NCBI RefSeq assembly: GCF_017744695.1
Contig: NZ_JAGIAS010000002.1
Span: forward strand, 372,001-436,000
Direction: 5' to 3'
Length of the DNA stretch: 64,000 nucleotides
DNA from: Dyadobacter sp.
GTDB taxonomy: Bacteria; Bacteroidota; Bacteroidia; Cytophagales; Spirosomataceae
The notes under the pieces are model-generated. The model was given only the letters and a program-made list of their open reading frames with translations. It did not search any database and was not told the origin of the DNA. This document shows positions 47,507 to 56,491 of this stretch, piece after piece. The position numbers were made by a program, and so were the translations under genes. Within the stretch, counting starts at the first letter, position 1, and each line of letters begins with the position of its first letter.

Positions 47507-47537
47507 CTTGCATACTATTTACTTTTCCCTTAATTTG
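47507..47537 (+). promoter_or_regulatory. Possible etfBA promoter
   Basis: CTTG at 47507-47510, a 19 bp spacer and TTAATTTG at 47530-47537. Each box has one mismatch from TTTG / TAnnTTTG. Confidence 0.35.
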
Positions 47538-47587
47538 CCCGGGTAAAGTTATTCTCATCAAACGTAAAGATAAGTAACCATACCATC

Positions 47588-48325
47588 ATGAAAATACTCG
47601 TTTGTATAACTAATGTCCCCGATACAACAGCCAAGATAAGCTTCACCGACAACGACACCAAACTGAATAAAAACGGTGTCCAGTTCATCATCGGCCCATA
47701 CGACGACTATGCCCTCGCCCGCGGCGTGGAGCTGAAAGAACAAAACGGCGGCAGCCTCACCGTCCTGCACGTAGGCGAAGCCGATGCCGAGCCTCAGATC
47801 CGCAAAGCGCTCGCCATTGGCGCCGACGATGCCATCCGCGTGAATGCCGATCCGCAGGACTCCTATTTCGTCGCGGCGCAGATCGCCCATATCGCCAGTC
47901 AGAATAATTATGACCTCATTCTGATGGGCCGCGAATCGATCGACTACAACAGCGGAGTGGTGCATGGACTGGTAGGTGAAATGCTTGGCATCCCCTCCTA
48001 CTCACCGGTAATGAAGCTCGATCTGGATGGTAGCAATGCGACTATCACCCGCGAAATCGACGGTGGCAAGGAAATACTGAAAGCGCCCCTGCCCCTGGTT
48101 TTAGGCTGCCAGGAGCCCATTGCCGAATGGAAAATCCCGAATATGCGGGGCATTATGACAGCCCGTACCAAACCATTGAATGTGGTGGAACCTGTGTCCG
48201 TGGACGATATGACGGTACCGCAAACTTATCAGCTGCCCGCTCCGAAAGGCGCCTGCAAGATGATTCCCGCCAGCGAAGCGGAAACGCTTATCAAACTGCT
48301 GCAAACCGAAGCAAAAGTGCTGTAA
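47588..48325 (+). CDS. etfB: Electron transfer flavoprotein beta subunit
   Basis: 245 residues, MKILVCITNVPDTTAKISF, typical EtfB/FixA length. The AMP/FAD-contact region LMGRESIDYNSGVVHGLVGE and the SREIDGG-like TREIDGGKEILKAPLPLVL are present. With EtfA it carries electrons from acyl-CoA and other dehydrogenases to the quinone pool. etfA follows after 37 bp. Confidence 0.97.
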   Translation: MKILVCITNVPDTTAKISFTDNDTKLNKNGVQFIIGPYDDYALARGVELKEQNGGSLTVLHVGEADAEPQIRKALAIGADDAIRVNADPQDSYFVAAQIAHIASQNNYDLILMGRESIDYNSGVVHGLVGEMLGIPSYSPVMKLDLDGSNATITREIDGGKEILKAPLPLVLGCQEPIAEWKIPNMRGIMTARTKPLNVVEPVSVDDMTVPQTYQLPAPKGACKMIPASEAETLIKLLQTEAKVL

Positions 48326-48362
48326 TACGCGGCTTATTATTCACATTCAAACGAAAACGATC

Positions 48363-49337
48363 ATGTCAGTCCTTATATATGTAGAACTCGATAACGGTTC
48401 CATCAAAAAAACTTCACTGGAAGCCGTGGCTTACGGCGCCAAAGTGGCCGAAAAGACCAGTGGCCAGGCCGTAGCGCTGGCGCTGGGAAAAGCCGAAAAT
48501 ACAGAGTTGGAAAAAGCCGGCCGGTATGGTGCCGCCAAAGTGCTCCATGCTGCCGACGCCAAACTGGAACACGAAAACAGCCTCGCATACGCAGATGCGC
48601 TCGTACAAGCGGCTGCGCAGGAAGGCAGCAAAATCATAATACTCCCCAAATCGGGCCTCGGCGACGCCATGGCAGCGCGCGCCGCCGCGAAATTGAAAGC
48701 AGGCATCGTTTCCGGGGTGACAGCATTGCCTGAGACCGACGGTGGTTTCAAAGTAACAAGGAGTATTTTTACCGGTAAGGCATTCGCTACGACGGAGATC
48801 AAATCCGATGTCAAAGTGCTGGTCGTTCGCAAGAATGCAGTGGAGATCGACGAAGCGGGCCTGACAGGCGGCAATGCGGCCGTGGAAGCGTTCCAGCCTG
48901 CCTTGCGCGACAGCGATTTCACCGCCAGCGTGGTCAGCGTGGAGAAAGCGGATTCGGAACTCTCGCTTACGGAAGCGGAGATCATCGTTTCGGGTGGGCG
49001 CGGGATGAAAGGTCCCGAGCACTGGCAACCGCTGATCGACCTGGCCAAGGCTTTGGGCGCAGCCACCGGCTGTTCCAAGCCTGTTTCCGACCTCGACTGG
49101 CGCCCGCACCACGAGCATATCGGACAGACCGGTATCAAAGTGGCCCCGAACCTCTACATTGCCTGCGGCATATCGGGTGCGATCCAGCACCTGGCCGGTG
49201 TAAACGGCTCCAAATGCATTGTGGTAATCAACAAAGATCCGGAAGCGCCCTTCTTCAAAGCGGCCGACTATGGCATCGTAGGCGACGTTTTTGACGTACT
49301 GCCTAAATTGACGGAAGCGGCAAAAAGCCTCAAATAG
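48363..49337 (+). CDS. etfA: Electron transfer flavoprotein alpha subunit
   Basis: 324 residues. The N-terminal domain starts [20 protein letters not shown]. The C-terminal FAD-binding domain has the [28 protein letters not shown], and [14 protein letters not shown] motifs. Together with etfB it forms a complete ETF pair. A terminator with a -7 box follows. Confidence 0.97.
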   Translation: MSVLIYVELDNGSIKKTSLEAVAYGAKVAEKTSGQAVALALGKAENTELEKAGRYGAAKVLHAADAKLEHENSLAYADALVQAAAQEGSKIIILPKSGLGDAMAARAAAKLKAGIVSGVTALPETDGGFKVTRSIFTGKAFATTEIKSDVKVLVVRKNAVEIDEAGLTGGNAAVEAFQPALRDSDFTASVVSVEKADSELSLTEAEIIVSGGRGMKGPEHWQPLIDLAKALGAATGCSKPVSDLDWRPHHEHIGQTGIKVAPNLYIACGISGAIQHLAGVNGSKCIVVINKDPEAPFFKAADYGIVGDVFDVLPKLTEAAKSLK

Positions 49338-49451
49338 TGGTTCCAAGGCTCTTTTTTTCAAATTCCTCAAAATAGCAGGATGCAAAAAAGAAGCTTAAAA
49401 TCAGTTGATTAACCCGTTTTGGTTTTTACCCCGCCAACAGGCGTCGAATCT

Positions 49452-49497
49452 TAACCCTTACAGCATTTTTTTATGCAGTAAGGGTTATTTATTTTTG
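49452..49497 (+). terminator. etfA terminator overlapping a -7 box
   Basis: TAACCCTTACAGCA (49452-49465) pairs with 49474-49487 with one mismatch, followed by a T-rich run. TATTTTTG at 49490-49497 matches the -7 box and may start the transcript of the nuclease gene. Confidence 0.6.
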
Positions 49498-49631
49498 CAC
49501 CTTTGATCCCGCCAATGGCGCTTTTCAAACAGGAACACTTTAAAGGGTTTACTTGTTAATTCGTTGAAAATCAAGAACCGCCCAAAGACCATTCACCACG
49601 ACTGTTAACCATTTGCGCATTTAATTTAAAC

Positions 49632-50225
49632 GTGAAAAAAATCAAGTTAGAAATTCTGGGGCTTTCACCAAGCCAATCCCAAGCCGGTTCGTTTGCATTG
49701 GTACTTGGAGAAGAACTCGGCAACCGCAGGCTGCCCATTATCATTGGCGTATTCGAAGCACAAGCCATTGCCGTCCAGATTGAAAACATAGTACCCAACC
49801 GCCCTATGACGCACGATCTCTTCAAATCGTTCGCCGACGGCATGAATTATACATTGAAGGAAATCGTCATTTCCGACCTCAAAGAGGGCATTTTCTACGC
49901 CAAAATCGTGTGTACCGATAATCTTCGTGAAGTGGAAATCGACGCACGCCCGTCGGACGCGATCGCCATCGGCCTTCGTTTTGACATTCCTATTTATACC
50001 TACGAAACCATTCTGTCGGAAGCAGGTATCGTTTCCAGCTCCGCAACCGAAGAAGAAGATGAGGATGAGGACGCCGTTCGTGAAACCATTCGCCCTTCCG
50101 GCTCAAAGGACTCGCTACGCGACCTTACCTACGACGAGTTGCAGCGCATGCTCGACGATGCCCTTTCGAAAGAAGACTACGAGAAAGCCGCGAAGATCCG
50201 CGACGAAATGGGCAGAAGGAACTAA
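49632..50225 (+). CDS. Bifunctional nuclease-family protein with UvrB/UvrC motif
   Basis: 197 residues starting at a GTG. The BFN (DUF151) domain spans about 1-125 with GLSPSQSQAGSFALVLGEE, and VEIDARPSDAIAIGLRFDIP, the latter typical. An acidic linker (EEEDEDED) leads to a C-terminal UvrB/UvrC motif (LDDALSKEDYEKAAKIRDEM). BFN proteins have been linked to DNase/RNase activity in plants; the role in bacteria is less clear. The combination with a UVR motif is common in Bacteroidota. Confidence 0.93.
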   Translation: MKKIKLEILGLSPSQSQAGSFALVLGEELGNRRLPIIIGVFEAQAIAVQIENIVPNRPMTHDLFKSFADGMNYTLKEIVISDLKEGIFYAKIVCTDNLREVEIDARPSDAIAIGLRFDIPIYTYETILSEAGIVSSSATEEEDEDEDAVRETIRPSGSKDSLRDLTYDELQRMLDDALSKEDYEKAAKIRDEMGRRN

Positions 50226-50292
50226 AACCGTCATTATAGTTAAAAATAGTTAAGGATTGTCCCCAAAAGGGCTGTTTTGAAATTTTAATCCT

Positions 50293-50300
50293 TATTTTTG
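50293..50300 (+). promoter_or_regulatory. -7 box upstream of ftsX
   Basis: TATTTTTG, an exact TAnnTTTG. The predicted start of transcription near 50307 lies after the TTG at 50298, so the ATG at 50355 is the true start. Confidence 0.45.
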
Positions 50301-50354
50301 CCCGGGTCGTATTCCAGAAAACAGAACCAACGACGAGCGAAATCCTACGCTGTT

Positions 50355-51233
50355 ATGCCTAAAAAAAAGAAGATCGGGAGCTACCCCAACGCAATGATCG
50401 TCATGAGCCTTACGGCTGCATTGTTTCTGATCGGTTTTTGCGGACTCCTGGTGATCCAATCCAAAAAGCTGGTTTCCATTATCCGCCAGAACATCGAAGT
50501 GCGGGTATTCATTGATAAACAAGTTTCCAAAGCCGGACAGGACTCGATCCTCCATATTATCCAGGCAAAACCCTTTGTCCTGAAATCTACCGAAACAAAG
50601 GCTATTACGTTCGTTTCAAAAGAAGAAGCCGCCAAGGAATTCATCGAAGGCACCAAGGAAGATTTCGGGTCTTTTCTCGGTGAAAACCCATTGCGCGACA
50701 GCTACCGGGTGAAAATCCAGGAGGACTATTTCGAAGAAGCGAAGCTGCAACAAATTAAGAAGGAGTTGGATCAGGTAAAAGGCGTTTATGAGGTCGTATA
50801 CCAGGAAGATCTCGCCGACAATATCAACCGCAACGTCACCAAAATCTACATCGTACTCGCCAGTTTCGCGCTGATTATGCTAATAATCATCGTATTGCTG
50901 GTAAATAACACCATCAAACTTGCGATTTATTCGCAGCGTTTCCTCATTCGCAGTATGCAACTTGTGGGGGCCACCAATGGCTTTATCCAGAGGCCTTATG
51001 TGATGCGCGGAGCCATTCAGGGACTGATTGGTGGCCTTATTGCAGCCATTTTGCTGATCGGCCTGCAACAACTGGCGATCCGCAATGTAGAAGGGCTTGC
51101 ACTATTGCAGGAGTATGACAAAATCGTGATCCTTATTGCTTCCGTGCTGGGCCTGGGTGTAGCCATCGGCATAGCCAGTACCTACCAGTCGCTGGCCCGT
51201 TACCTGCGCATGGCGCTCGACGATCTTTATTGA
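50355..51233 (+). CDS. ftsX: Cell division protein FtsX
   Basis: 292 residues from the ATG (MPKKKKIGSYPNAMIVMSL). One N-terminal transmembrane helix, a periplasmic domain (residues 50-170), and three C-terminal helices match FtsX, the membrane part of the FtsEX complex that activates peptidoglycan hydrolases at the septum. ftsE is not adjacent. A DUF3098 gene and uppP follow, so this region groups envelope genes. Confidence 0.93.
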   Translation: MPKKKKIGSYPNAMIVMSLTAALFLIGFCGLLVIQSKKLVSIIRQNIEVRVFIDKQVSKAGQDSILHIIQAKPFVLKSTETKAITFVSKEEAAKEFIEGTKEDFGSFLGENPLRDSYRVKIQEDYFEEAKLQQIKKELDQVKGVYEVVYQEDLADNINRNVTKIYIVLASFALIMLIIIVLLVNNTIKLAIYSQRFLIRSMQLVGATNGFIQRPYVMRGAIQGLIGGLIAAILLIGLQQLAIRNVEGLALLQEYDKIVILIASVLGLGVAIGIASTYQSLARYLRMALDDLY

Positions 51234-51304
51234 TCAGCCCTACCCCGGTCCCCTACGCATTCCTCTTTCAGACATTCAAGAACAGTAACCGATAAATAAA
51301 CGTT

Positions 51305-51520
51305 ATGAGTACTTCAAAAAATGAGCTTCCATTTTCATCATCCAACTATGTGATGATGCTGGTCGGCATCGCGGTGATCCTCGCGGGCTTTCTGATTATG
51401 ACTTTCGATAGCGAAGAGTTTGGTTTCGGCTTTCTTGGCCTGACCCTCGGCCCCCTCATTACCGTGGCGGGCTTCATCATCGAGTTCTGGGCGATCCTCC
51501 GTAAACCTGCTAATTCATGA
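51305..51520 (+). CDS. DUF3098 membrane protein
   Basis: 71 residues with two transmembrane helices ([17 protein letters not shown] and [20 protein letters not shown]). The family occurs downstream of ftsX in Bacteroidota as I remember. Its stop overlaps the uppP start in ATGA, so it is translationally coupled to uppP. Function unknown; an envelope role is likely. Confidence 0.9.
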   Translation: MSTSKNELPFSSSNYVMMLVGIAVILAGFLIMTFDSEEFGFGFLGLTLGPLITVAGFIIEFWAILRKPANS

Positions 51521-52293
51521 GTATCTGGCAGGCGATCATTCTAGCAATTGTTGAAGGAATTACCGAGTTTTTGCCCATCTCTTCCACCGGGCATATGATC
51601 ATAGCCTCCTCTTTCATGGGGATCAGCCATCTGGAATTTACCAAAATGTTCACGGTCAACATCCAGTTCGGGGCTATACTTTCCGTACTCGTGCTTTACT
51701 GGAAGCGTTTCTTCCAGACTACCGATTTCTATTTCAAACTGTTCGTGGCATTTCTGCCGGCAGCCGTAATTGGCTTCCTGCTGAACGATTTTATCGACGC
51801 ATTGCTGGAAAATGTGTGGGTAGTATCCATCTCGCTGCTTTTGGGAGGTTTTGTACTGATTTTCATCGACCGCATTGCGAACGATACGCGCGAGAAGGTA
51901 ATCACTTTCCCGACCGCATTGAAAATCGGCTTTTTCCAGTGCATCGCGATGATCCCGGGCGTTTCGCGTTCAGCTTCCACCATCATAGGCGGTATGCTTA
52001 ATGGTCTATCCAGAAAGCAGGCGGCAGAGTTTTCGTTCTTCCTGGCCGTGCCTACCATGGCCGCTGCCGGAGGTTACAAGTTGCTGAAAACTTACGATAC
52101 CATTCAGAAAGAAGACATTCAGACGTTGCTGATCGGAAATGCGGTTGCATTCGTAGTAGCGATGCTCGCTATCAAATTTTTCATCAGCTTCCTGACGAAA
52201 TACGGCTTCAAAGTTTTCGGCTATTACCGTATTATCCTCGGCCTGATCCTGCTGGGTTTGCTGGCATCAGGTTACCAGCTGGATGTTGTTTAG
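51517..52293 (+). CDS. uppP: Undecaprenyl-diphosphate phosphatase
   Basis: 258 residues, polytopic. The signature [18 protein letters not shown] (BacA motif I) and [14 protein letters not shown] (motif II) are intact. It recycles the lipid carrier for peptidoglycan and other wall polymers and gives bacitracin resistance when overproduced. It is the last gene of the ftsX-DUF3098-uppP group; a heptamer palindrome follows. Confidence 0.98.
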   Translation: MSIWQAIILAIVEGITEFLPISSTGHMIIASSFMGISHLEFTKMFTVNIQFGAILSVLVLYWKRFFQTTDFYFKLFVAFLPAAVIGFLLNDFIDALLENVWVVSISLLLGGFVLIFIDRIANDTREKVITFPTALKIGFFQCIAMIPGVSRSASTIIGGMLNGLSRKQAAEFSFFLAVPTMAAAGGYKLLKTYDTIQKEDIQTLLIGNAVAFVVAMLAIKFFISFLTKYGFKVFGYYRIILGLILLGLLASGYQLDVV

Positions 52294-52457
52294 AAGCCTT
52301 CGGCTGACAATGGGCCTTCGGCCTGACTATTGGCCTTTGGCCGACCATAGACGATAGACCATAGACGATGGACCATAGATCTTGGGATATAGATCATAGA
52401 TCAATAACAGCTTCATGGTCGATGGTCCATCGTCCATGGTCGGCCGAAGGCCATTAA
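52294..52457. repeat. Palindrome with heptamer arrays between uppP and truB
   Basis: Nine 7-bp words run from 52343 to 52405 (GACCATA, GACGATA, GACCATA, GACGATG, GACCATA, GATCTTG, GGATATA, GATCATA, GATCAAT). The right arm (52414-52448) runs CATGGTC, GATGGTC, CATCGTC, CATGGTC, GGCCGAA. The flanks (GGCCTTCGGCC type) pair as well. The right arm ends 12 bp before the likely truB start, and its ATGs are in frame with truB. Confidence 0.85.
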
Positions 52458-52468
52458 TTTCCCCTATT

Positions 52469-53170
52469 TTGAAACAAGAAGAAAACATACCCGATGAAGG
52501 CGAGGTCATTCTGATCGACAAACCTTTGACGTGGACTTCATTTGACGTGGCCAACAAGCTTAAAAGAGCTTGCAAATTCAAGAAGATAGGCCATGCCGGC
52601 ACACTGGATCCGCTTGCTACCGGCTTGCTGATCCTTTGTACCGGTAAAAAAACCAAGCAGATCGATAACTTCCAGGCGCAGGAAAAAGAATATACCGGTA
52701 CATTGGTACTGGGTAAGACGACTCCTTCCATTGACCTGGAAAGCGATTTTGATGCCGAGTACCCTGTCGACCACATCACGCCGGAAGTACTTGAAAATGC
52801 CAGGCAGCAGCTTACCGGTCATATAGAACAGGTTCCCCCGCTTTTTTCGGCCATTAAAATCGATGGCGTGCGTGCTTACAAGCTCGCGCGACGCGGCGAG
52901 GAGGCCGAAATCAAGAAGCGCCCGGTGGAGATCAAACTGTTCGAAATAGACGCTACCCACTTTCCTTCCATTGATTTTAGGATCATTTGTTCAAAAGGTA
53001 CTTATATTCGCAGTATGGTTCGCGATTTCGGTGAGCTGGCTGGCAGCGGCGCTTATATGAGCAAGCTGTGCAGGACCCGGATCGGTGATTTCGAACTGAA
53101 AGATGCGTGGGAGCTGACGGCTTTCATTCATCAGAAACGAGTAGCGTTGAATTTGGAAGTTGACGAATGA
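52469..53170 (+). CDS. truB: tRNA pseudouridine(55) synthase
   Basis: 233 residues if started at the TTG (MKQEENIPDEGEVILIDKPL), which fits the family N-terminus. ATGs at 52415 and 52436 are in frame but lie in the repeat and would add repeat-derived residues. The catalytic Asp is in KIGHAGTLDPLATGLL; IRSMVRDFG follows. It makes pseudouridine 55 of tRNA. The stop overlaps the start of ribF in ATGA. Confidence 0.93.
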   Translation: MKQEENIPDEGEVILIDKPLTWTSFDVANKLKRACKFKKIGHAGTLDPLATGLLILCTGKKTKQIDNFQAQEKEYTGTLVLGKTTPSIDLESDFDAEYPVDHITPEVLENARQQLTGHIEQVPPLFSAIKIDGVRAYKLARRGEEAEIKKRPVEIKLFEIDATHFPSIDFRIICSKGTYIRSMVRDFGELAGSGAYMSKLCRTRIGDFELKDAWELTAFIHQKRVALNLEVDE

Positions 53171-54093
53171 ACATTTATCATAGCCTGGATTCCTTTCAAA
53201 AACTGGAATATGGCGTCGTAACCAGTGGCACTTTTGACGGGGTGCATCTGGGACATCAAAAAATACTGGCCCGTCTGAAAGAAATTTCAGGGCAATCGGG
53301 TGGCGAATCGGTGGTATTAACCTTCTGGCCGCATCCCCGCACGGTGGTGTCGGAAGACAGCCAGGATCTGCAGTTGCTTTCCACGATCGAGGAAAAAATA
53401 GAGCTGTTTTCAAAACTCGGCATCCAGCATCTTGCGATCATCCCTTTCACGCGTTCTTTTTCCGAACTCACTTCCGATGCGTTTATCAAACAGATATTGG
53501 TTGAGAAAATCGGGACGAAAAAGCTGGTAATCGGCTACGACCACCGTTTTGGCCGTAACCGGGAAGGCAGTTTCGAATTCCTGCAAAAAAACTGCTCGGA
53601 ATACGGTTTCGAAGTGGAGGAAATTCCCAGGGAAGATATCGAACACACGGCGATCAGCTCATCACGCATTCGTAAAGCACTGATTACCGGGCATGTCCAC
53701 GAAGCCAACGAGTTACTGGGTCGCGCGTATTCGCTTTCGGGAACTGTGGTAAAAGGGAAACAACTCGGCCGCACGATCGGCTTCCCGACTGCAAACCTGT
53801 ACGTGCACGAGCCATACAAGCTGATCCCGATGAACGGCGTGTACGTGATCCATGCGATTTACCAGGATCAGGTATACAAAGGAATGCTTAATATCGGCGT
53901 AAGGCCCACCGTCGACGGCACGATCCGGACGATTGAAGCGAACCTATTTGACTTTGACAAAGAAATTTACGGCGAAGACCTTAAATTGGAATTGCTTCAT
54001 TATCTTCGCCCGGAACAGAAATTCAACGGGCTCGATATGCTCGTCAAACAGATCGAAATAGACAAGGAGAATACCCTCGCCTATTTCGCCTGA
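53167..54093 (+). CDS. ribF: Bifunctional riboflavin kinase / FAD synthetase
   Basis: 308 residues. The N-terminal nucleotidyltransferase half has GTFDGVHLGHQKILARL, and the HRFGRNREG loop; the C-terminal flavokinase half has GRTIGFPTANLYV and the closing LDMLVKQIEIDKENT. It converts riboflavin to FMN and FAD. It is coupled to truB by a 4-bp overlap, a common arrangement. Confidence 0.97.
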   Translation: MNIYHSLDSFQKLEYGVVTSGTFDGVHLGHQKILARLKEISGQSGGESVVLTFWPHPRTVVSEDSQDLQLLSTIEEKIELFSKLGIQHLAIIPFTRSFSELTSDAFIKQILVEKIGTKKLVIGYDHRFGRNREGSFEFLQKNCSEYGFEVEEIPREDIEHTAISSSRIRKALITGHVHEANELLGRAYSLSGTVVKGKQLGRTIGFPTANLYVHEPYKLIPMNGVYVIHAIYQDQVYKGMLNIGVRPTVDGTIRTIEANLFDFDKEIYGEDLKLELLHYLRPEQKFNGLDMLVKQIEIDKENTLAYFA

Positions 54094-54137
54094 TCTCCCC
54101 GAACTCTTTTTTCCTACTCATACAGTTTGCTTTTGCG

Positions 54138-54165
54138 AAAAGCGTGCCCTATCCGGCACGCTTTT
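54138..54165 (+). terminator. ribF terminator
   Basis: AAAAGCGTGCC (54138-54148) pairs perfectly with GGCACGCTTTT (54155-54165) around a 6-nt loop, ending in T4. Confidence 0.85.
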
Positions 54166-54237
54166 ATTATGCCTATACGTAAAATCCGGGGCGAAACGGC
54201 TTTCTATGATGGTTGCCGACAGCCAATCTTTTCTTTT

Positions 54238-55620
54238 ATGAAACACTACGACGCGATTGTGATCGGTGCAGGCCAGGCAGGCACACCGCTTTGCCGCAAA
54301 CTGGCCGAATCAGGCCTGAAAACAGCTTTGATTGAAAAAAGATGGGTCGGCGGGACCTGTGTCAATGACGGTTGCTCCCCTACCAAAGCCATGATGGCAT
54401 CGGCAAAAGCCGTCTGGTCGGTACGGCACAACGAAAGCCTCGGCGTGCATGTTGGTGGCATTACCGTGGATTTTGACGAAATCCTCGACCGCAAGAATAG
54501 CATTGTCCACACCATGCGCGGCAACTCCGAAAAGCGTATCCTCAACACCGCCGGCCTCGATCTGATTTATGGTACGGCCCGATTCAGTGGTCGAAAGGAG
54601 ATTACGGTTTCGTTGGAGGAGGGCGGTACGGAAACTTTCACGGCTGACAAGTTCTTCCTTAATACCGGCCTGCAACCCGTTATTCCCGATATCGAAGGCA
54701 TTCACGACATCCCCTACCTCACTTCCACCACCATCATGGAGCTATCCGAAATCCCCGAGCATCTGCTTATTCTCGGTAGCGGATATATTGCCTTGGAGTT
54801 CGGGCAAATGTTCGCACGGTTTGGCAGCAAAGTGACACTCGTTGAGCCATCGGAGCGGATTTTGAAGAAAGAAGATGCGGATATTGCCGAAGAAGTCGTG
54901 AAAATCCTTGCGCAGGAAAACATTGAAATACTCACGAACACCAGGGCCATACAATTCTCGCAAAGCCGGAATGTTATCGCCGCAACGCTCCAGACCGGCG
55001 GGATCAGGAGCCGGCGCTCGTGTACGCACGTACTCGTAGCAGCCGGGCGCAAGCCGCAGCTCGGTGAATCTGGCCTTGAAGTGGCCGGTATTGAAGTTGA
55101 TGAGAAGGGATATATAAAGGTGAATGCACAACTGGAAACCTCGGCGGAAGGCATTTACGCTTTGGGTGACGTCAAGGGCGGGCCTGCTTTTACACACGTC
55201 TCCTATGACGATTACCGGCTGATCATTCAGCAAGTTGTTAAGAAAAAACAAATCAGTATCGCCGACCGGCTCATTCCATATTGCATGTTCATCGACCCGC
55301 AGCTCGGCCGGGTGGGCATTACCGAACGGGAAGCGCGGGAGAAAGGGCTCGACGTCAGAGTAGCAGTTCTGAAAAACGATAGCGTGGCACGTTCCATCGA
55401 GACGGGCGATGAACGGGGAATGATGAAAGCAGTTGTAGACGCTAAAACAGGCAGGATTCTCGGGGCGGCGATACTGGCGGAGCAAGGCGGGGAGATCGTC
55501 ACGATCCTGCAAATGGCCATGATCGGCGGCGTCACCTACGACCAGATCCTGAACGGCGTATTTGCGCATCCGACCTATGCCGAGTCGCTGAACAACCTGT
55601 TCATGACACTCGAATCATAG
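54238..55620 (+). CDS. FAD-dependent pyridine nucleotide-disulfide oxidoreductase (class I, mercuric-reductase-like)
   Basis: 460 residues from the ATG giving MKHYDAIVIGAGQAGTPLCR; the frame is open from 54127 but the extra part crosses the terminator region. FAD-binding GAGQAG, the redox-active CxxxxC in GGTCVNDGCSPTKAM, NAD-binding GSGYIALEFGQMFARFG, and the C-terminal HPTYAESL are intact. It belongs to the family of dihydrolipoamide, glutathione and mercuric reductases, but lacks the N-terminal MerA domain. Its position next to the Egt genes suggests a small thiol disulfide as substrate; this is only inference. Confidence 0.92.
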   Translation: MKHYDAIVIGAGQAGTPLCRKLAESGLKTALIEKRWVGGTCVNDGCSPTKAMMASAKAVWSVRHNESLGVHVGGITVDFDEILDRKNSIVHTMRGNSEKRILNTAGLDLIYGTARFSGRKEITVSLEEGGTETFTADKFFLNTGLQPVIPDIEGIHDIPYLTSTTIMELSEIPEHLLILGSGYIALEFGQMFARFGSKVTLVEPSERILKKEDADIAEEVVKILAQENIEILTNTRAIQFSQSRNVIAATLQTGGIRSRRSCTHVLVAAGRKPQLGESGLEVAGIEVDEKGYIKVNAQLETSAEGIYALGDVKGGPAFTHVSYDDYRLIIQQVVKKKQISIADRLIPYCMFIDPQLGRVGITEREAREKGLDVRVAVLKNDSVARSIETGDERGMMKAVVDAKTGRILGAAILAEQGGEIVTILQMAMIGGVTYDQILNGVFAHPTYAESLNNLFMTLES

Positions 55621-55729
55621 CATGCATTGCTTTTTTCCATGAAAATGGATCGTTTTCCTTCTTAATTATGTACAAAAGGAATATGCAAATTCTTTGCAAA
55701 CCTGAACCACGTACCCATTAGCAAACATC

Positions 55730-56491
55730 ATGATCATTGCCGACCACATCTGCAAACATTTCAACGGTATTGAGGCTGTCAAAGATGTTTCCTTTCGGGT
55801 CGGGGAAGGCGAAACAATGGTGTTGCTGGGCACAAGCGGTTGCGGAAAGACCACCACGCTGAAAATGCTCAACCGGCTGATAGAACCCACTTCCGGCCGG
55901 ATCGAAATCCGCGGTAAAAACATCTCCGAAGAAAACCCGGAAGTGCTCCGGCGATCAATCGGTTATGTTTCCCAAAGCAATGGGCTCTTCCCGCATTACA
56001 CCGTTGCCGAGAACATTGCGGTGGTTCCGAAGTTGCTCAACTGGCCGGCAAACGACATTGGCACTCACACCGACCGCCTGCTCGAACAGCTCAAACTCCC
56101 GTCGCATTTCAAAAATCAGTACCCTGGCGAGCTCAGCGGCGGGCAGCAACAGCGCGTCGCCATTGCCCGAGCATTAATCGCCGACCCGCCGGTACTGTTG
56201 CTCGACGAGCCTTTCGGCGCGCTCGATCCCATTACACGCGCGAGCGTGCGCAAGGACTTCCGGGAACTACCCGCATTGCGCAAAAAAACGATCGTCCTCG
56301 TCACGCACGACGTGCAGGAAGCCCTCGAAATGGGCAACCATATTTGTCTGATGGATAACGGTAGCATTGTTCAGCAAGGCAAACCCGGCGATTTGCTTTA
56401 CAGGCCGGTAAATGAGTTCGTCCATGCCTTCATTGGCCGGCAACTCGACGATATTTCACGCATTTACGAACGCCTCAGCGCACAGGAATAA
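55730..56491 (+). CDS. ABC transporter ATPase, OpuC/EgtV-like
   Basis: 253 residues. Walker A GTSGCGKTTTLKMLN, signature LSGGQQQRVAIARAL, Walker B VLLLDEPFGALDP and the H-loop VTHDVQEALEMG are complete. The Q-loop motif YVSQSNGLFPH and overall pattern match the quaternary-amine (glycine betaine/choline) group. No C-terminal CBS domains are present (unlike OpuCA). It overlaps the permease gene by one base (TAATG), so they are coupled. Direct partner is the fused permease/binding protein. Confidence 0.95.
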   Translation: MIIADHICKHFNGIEAVKDVSFRVGEGETMVLLGTSGCGKTTTLKMLNRLIEPTSGRIEIRGKNISEENPEVLRRSIGYVSQSNGLFPHYTVAENIAVVPKLLNWPANDIGTHTDRLLEQLKLPSHFKNQYPGELSGGQQQRVAIARALIADPPVLLLDEPFGALDPITRASVRKDFRELPALRKKTIVLVTHDVQEALEMGNHICLMDNGSIVQQGKPGDLLYRPVNEFVHAFIGRQLDDISRIYERLSAQE

